From: Streptomyces sp. NBC_01296
Lineage (GTDB): Bacteria > Actinomycetota > Actinomycetes > Streptomycetales > Streptomycetaceae
Length of the DNA: 64,000 bases
Reading direction: 5' to 3'
NCBI RefSeq assembly: GCF_035984415.1
Contig: NZ_CP130720.1
Location: 5,642,001-5,706,000 of the forward strand
The notes under the pieces were generated by a model. It ran no database searches and was not told where the DNA came from. It saw nothing but the letters and a program-made list of their open reading frames with translations. The position numbers were made by a program, and so were the translations under genes. Below, in pieces: positions 62,315 to 64,000 of the stretch. Position 1 is the stretch's first letter, and each line of letters starts with the position of its first letter.

Positions 62315-63295
62315 ATGGAACTTGAGAAGCCGCGGGACGGGGGGAGTGGCGAGGGCTGCCTCGTGGGGGTCGTCCGGGTGCCCGTCAAGATCGTGGCGTT
62401 GATCGTCGTACTGCCCGTACGGGTGGTTTGGGATCTGCTCGTCGCGTTCGGGCAGGCCGTTCAGCGGCATGTGCTGGGTCCCTTCTCCGTGTACGTCCTC
62501 CAGCCGGTGCTGCGCGGGATCGGCTGGGTGCTGACCGTGCTGCTCAAGCTGGTGTTCGTCTGGCCCTGGGTCGGGTTGGGGCGGTATGTGCTCCGGCCGG
62601 TGTACGAGCATCTCGTCGCTCCCGTCGGGCGGGCCCTGTACGCGTACCTCCTGCGCCCGCTCGGTGAGGCGCTGTCCTGGATCGGGCGCGGCGGGATGCG
62701 GTATCTGCTCGCCCCGCTGGCCAAGGGCGTGATGTGGCTCGCATGGGCACTCTGCATGACCCTGTTCGTCTGGCCCTGGGTGGGGCTGTGGCGGTACGTG
62801 CTCGCACCCGTCGGGCGGGGGCTCGCTTGGGTGGCTGCGGTTTTCCACCGGTACGTGCTCACCCCGGTCGGGCAGGGACTGGCCGTCCTCGGCTCCGTGG
62901 TCTACCGGTATCTGCTGCGGCCCGTAGGGGTCGGGGTGTACGCGTACGTGCTCGTGCCCCTCGGGCAGGCGCTCGTCTGGGCCTGGCACGTCGCCGGGCG
63001 GATCGTGCGGGCCGTGTGGCGCGGGGTCCGGCTGGTCGGGTGGGTGCTCGTGGGCCGGCCCGTGTCGCAGGTGTACCGGCACGTGCTGAAGCCGGTCGGA
63101 CATGTCGTACGGGAGGTGTGGCGCACCGTCCGCGCCACCGTCCGCGAGGTCCGGGCCGACGTGCGAAAGGTGCTGTTCGGGGTCCCCGGCCGGGAACCGG
63201 CGAGGTCACGGGCGCGTACTCTGGGTAGTACGACAGCCGCAGGCACAAACGCGCCCGCCCCCGAGATCTCCCTGCACGAACAGAAGCAGGGGTGA
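62315..63295 (+). CDS. repeat membrane protein with 'RYVLxPxGxGL' units
   Basis: 326 residues. After MELEKPRDGGSGEG, almost the whole protein is built from hydrophobic, Trp-rich units of about 20-25 residues centred on (R/Y)(Y/H)(V/L)LxP(V/L)GxxL: VLGPFSVYVLQPV, GRYVLRPV, YAYLLRPLGEAL, RYLLAPLAKG, WRYVLAPVGRGL, HRYVLTPVGQGL, YRYLLRPVGVGV, YAYVLVPLGQAL and YRHVLKPVGHVV. A larger duplication shows as VFVWPWVGLGRYVLRPV and LFVWPWVGLWRYVLAPV. The C-terminus is basic then soluble. I recognise no characterised family. It separates the TIGR03960 and TIGR03936 genes. Confidence 0.75.
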   Translation: MELEKPRDGGSGEGCLVGVVRVPVKIVALIVVLPVRVVWDLLVAFGQAVQRHVLGPFSVYVLQPVLRGIGWVLTVLLKLVFVWPWVGLGRYVLRPVYEHLVAPVGRALYAYLLRPLGEALSWIGRGGMRYLLAPLAKGVMWLAWALCMTLFVWPWVGLWRYVLAPVGRGLAWVAAVFHRYVLTPVGQGLAVLGSVVYRYLLRPVGVGVYAYVLVPLGQALVWAWHVAGRIVRAVWRGVRLVGWVLVGRPVSQVYRHVLKPVGHVVREVWRTVRATVREVRADVRKVLFGVPGREPARSRARTLGSTTAAGTNAPAPEISLHEQKQG

Positions 63296-63380
63296 GCCGG
63301 AGGGCACGGTGTGGCCGGCCGGCTCACCAGACCTCAGGGCGACGCGCGAGCCGCGGAGCCCCGCACAAGGAGAAGAACCA

Positions 63381-64000
63381 CTGGGCAAGCGACAGCCCGA
63401 AGGCCCACCCCCCGCACCGGTGGTGCAGCGCATCCGACTGCGCTACACCAAGCGCGGGCGCCTCCGGTTCACCAGCCACCGAGACTTCCAGCGCGCGTTC
63501 GAGCGGGCCCTGCGCCGCGCCGAGGTGCCCATGGCGTACTCGGCGGGCTTCACCCCGCACCCCCGCGTCTCGTACGCGAACGCCGCGCCGACCGGCACCG
63601 GCAGCGAGGCCGAGTACCTCGAGATCGCTCTCGCCGAGCCCCGCGACCCCGACAAGCTCCGCGAGCTGCTCGACGAGTCGATGCCGCTCGGCCTCGACAT
63701 CATCGAAGCCGTCGAGGCCCGTACCTCCGGGCTCGCCGACCGGCTGACGGCCTCCGTGTGGGAGCTGCGGCTGGAGGGCGTGGAGGTCGCCGACGCCGAG
63801 CGCGCCGTCGAGGCCTTCCTCGCCGCCGAGGAGGTCGAGGTGCAGCGCCGCACCAAGAACGGCATGCGCAGCTTCGACACCCGCGGAGCCGTAGTGAGCC
63901 TCGAGGCGGTTCCTGCCCCGGCTGATAGGCCGCTGGACAATGCCTGTGCGATACTGCGGCTGGTTGTTCGGCATCTGACACCTGCCGTGCGACCCGACGA
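63381..64000 (+). CDS. TIGR03936/DUF2344 protein, 5' part only
   Basis: Runs off the right edge; about 206 residues visible. IRLRYTKRGRLRFTSHRDFQR, FTPHPRVSYANAAPTG and LADRLTASVWELRLEGV match the DUF2344 family that accompanies the TIGR03960 radical SAM protein. The only start placed well behind a ribosome site (AAGGAG 63367-63372) is a CTG at 63381, giving (M)GKRQPEGPPPAP; the nearest usual start is GTG 63420, which would cut that conserved-looking N-terminus. Confidence 0.8.
   Translation, partial: MGKRQPEGPPPAPVVQRIRLRYTKRGRLRFTSHRDFQRAFERALRRAEVPMAYSAGFTPHPRVSYANAAPTGTGSEAEYLEIALAEPRDPDKLRELLDESMPLGLDIIEAVEARTSGLADRLTASVWELRLEGVEVADAERAVEAFLAAEEVEVQRRTKNGMRSFDTRGAVVSLEAVPAPADRPLDNACAILRLVVRHLTPAVRPD

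Noticed and set aside
62461..63327. Repetitive Thr/Pro/Tyr-rich minus-strand frames
   Set aside because: They are the complement of the plus-strand membrane repeat gene and have no start context.

Overview
The window is actinobacterial chromosome, almost certainly Streptomyces. It has very high G+C with strong third-position GC, many GTG starts, rare TTA codons, mycothiol-linked and SigR-type signatures, two ClpP genes, an mreBCD/pbp2/rodA cluster next to ndk and folC, and TIGR03936/TIGR03960-type genes at the right edge. Most of it is chromosomal core with strong stem-loop terminators. Three accessory patches stand out: an integrated element, a surface-glycan cluster and several regulatory islands.

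Layout. 1-2.7 kb: the start of a secreted subtilisin-like protease, an ABATE-domain protein and an AbiEi/DUF559-like protein, all on the minus strand. 2.9-7.2 kb: pepN, divergent from a mycothiol-dependent nitroreductase-family gene with a textbook SigR promoter, then an Fe/Mn superoxide dismutase with a candidate Nur (nickel) operator. 7.2-13.4 kb: three paralogous APC amino-acid permeases on the minus strand, interrupted by a plus-strand SDR oxidoreductase and bioY; the permease/SDR divergent promoter carries a double palindromic operator. 13.7-25.3 kb: rpiB, nei, an Eis-like acetyltransferase, a membrane PP2C phosphatase, an ABC ATPase/FtsX exporter pair, a decayed P-loop ATPase coupled to a DUF4232 lipoprotein, a PLP decarboxylase, an HD-domain protein, a DUF4231 (SLATT-like) protein and small membrane or secreted proteins.

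25.39-33.09 kb: a 7.7-kb integrated element in the 3' half of tRNA-Gly(TCC), bounded by a 47-bp direct repeat with one mismatch. It carries rep (frameshifted), xis and int in pSAM2/AICE order, two GntR/UTRA regulators, a chain of tiny translationally coupled ORFs, a zinc-ribbon protein, a bL12-like protein and a secreted beta-helix cargo protein. It has no FtsK-type transfer gene. A double palindrome in the regulator's divergent promoter looks like its operator, and integrase arm-type repeats occur at both ends.

33.3-42.1 kb: tRNA-Pro(TGG), tig, clpP1-clpP2 (with a ClgR box), clpX, two secreted or membrane proteins and valS. 42.2-49.6 kb: a patch between valS and folC. It holds a Tat-exported GH26 mannanase-like enzyme with two TTA codons, a QP-repeat membrane protein, an Egghead-like processive GT2 and a membrane-anchored GH113-like TIM-barrel protein, packed as an operon. 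An orphan NarL-type histidine kinase and a second MreB-like gene follow. I read it as a candidate developmentally gated beta-glycan synthesis and processing system. 49.7-64 kb: folC, a DUF4233 gene and ndk, then the cell-wall elongation/sporulation cluster mreB-mreC-mreD-pbp2-rodA, a CYTH-CHAD protein, a B12-binding-type radical SAM protein, an unusual 'LxPxG' repeat membrane protein and the start of a TIGR03936 protein.
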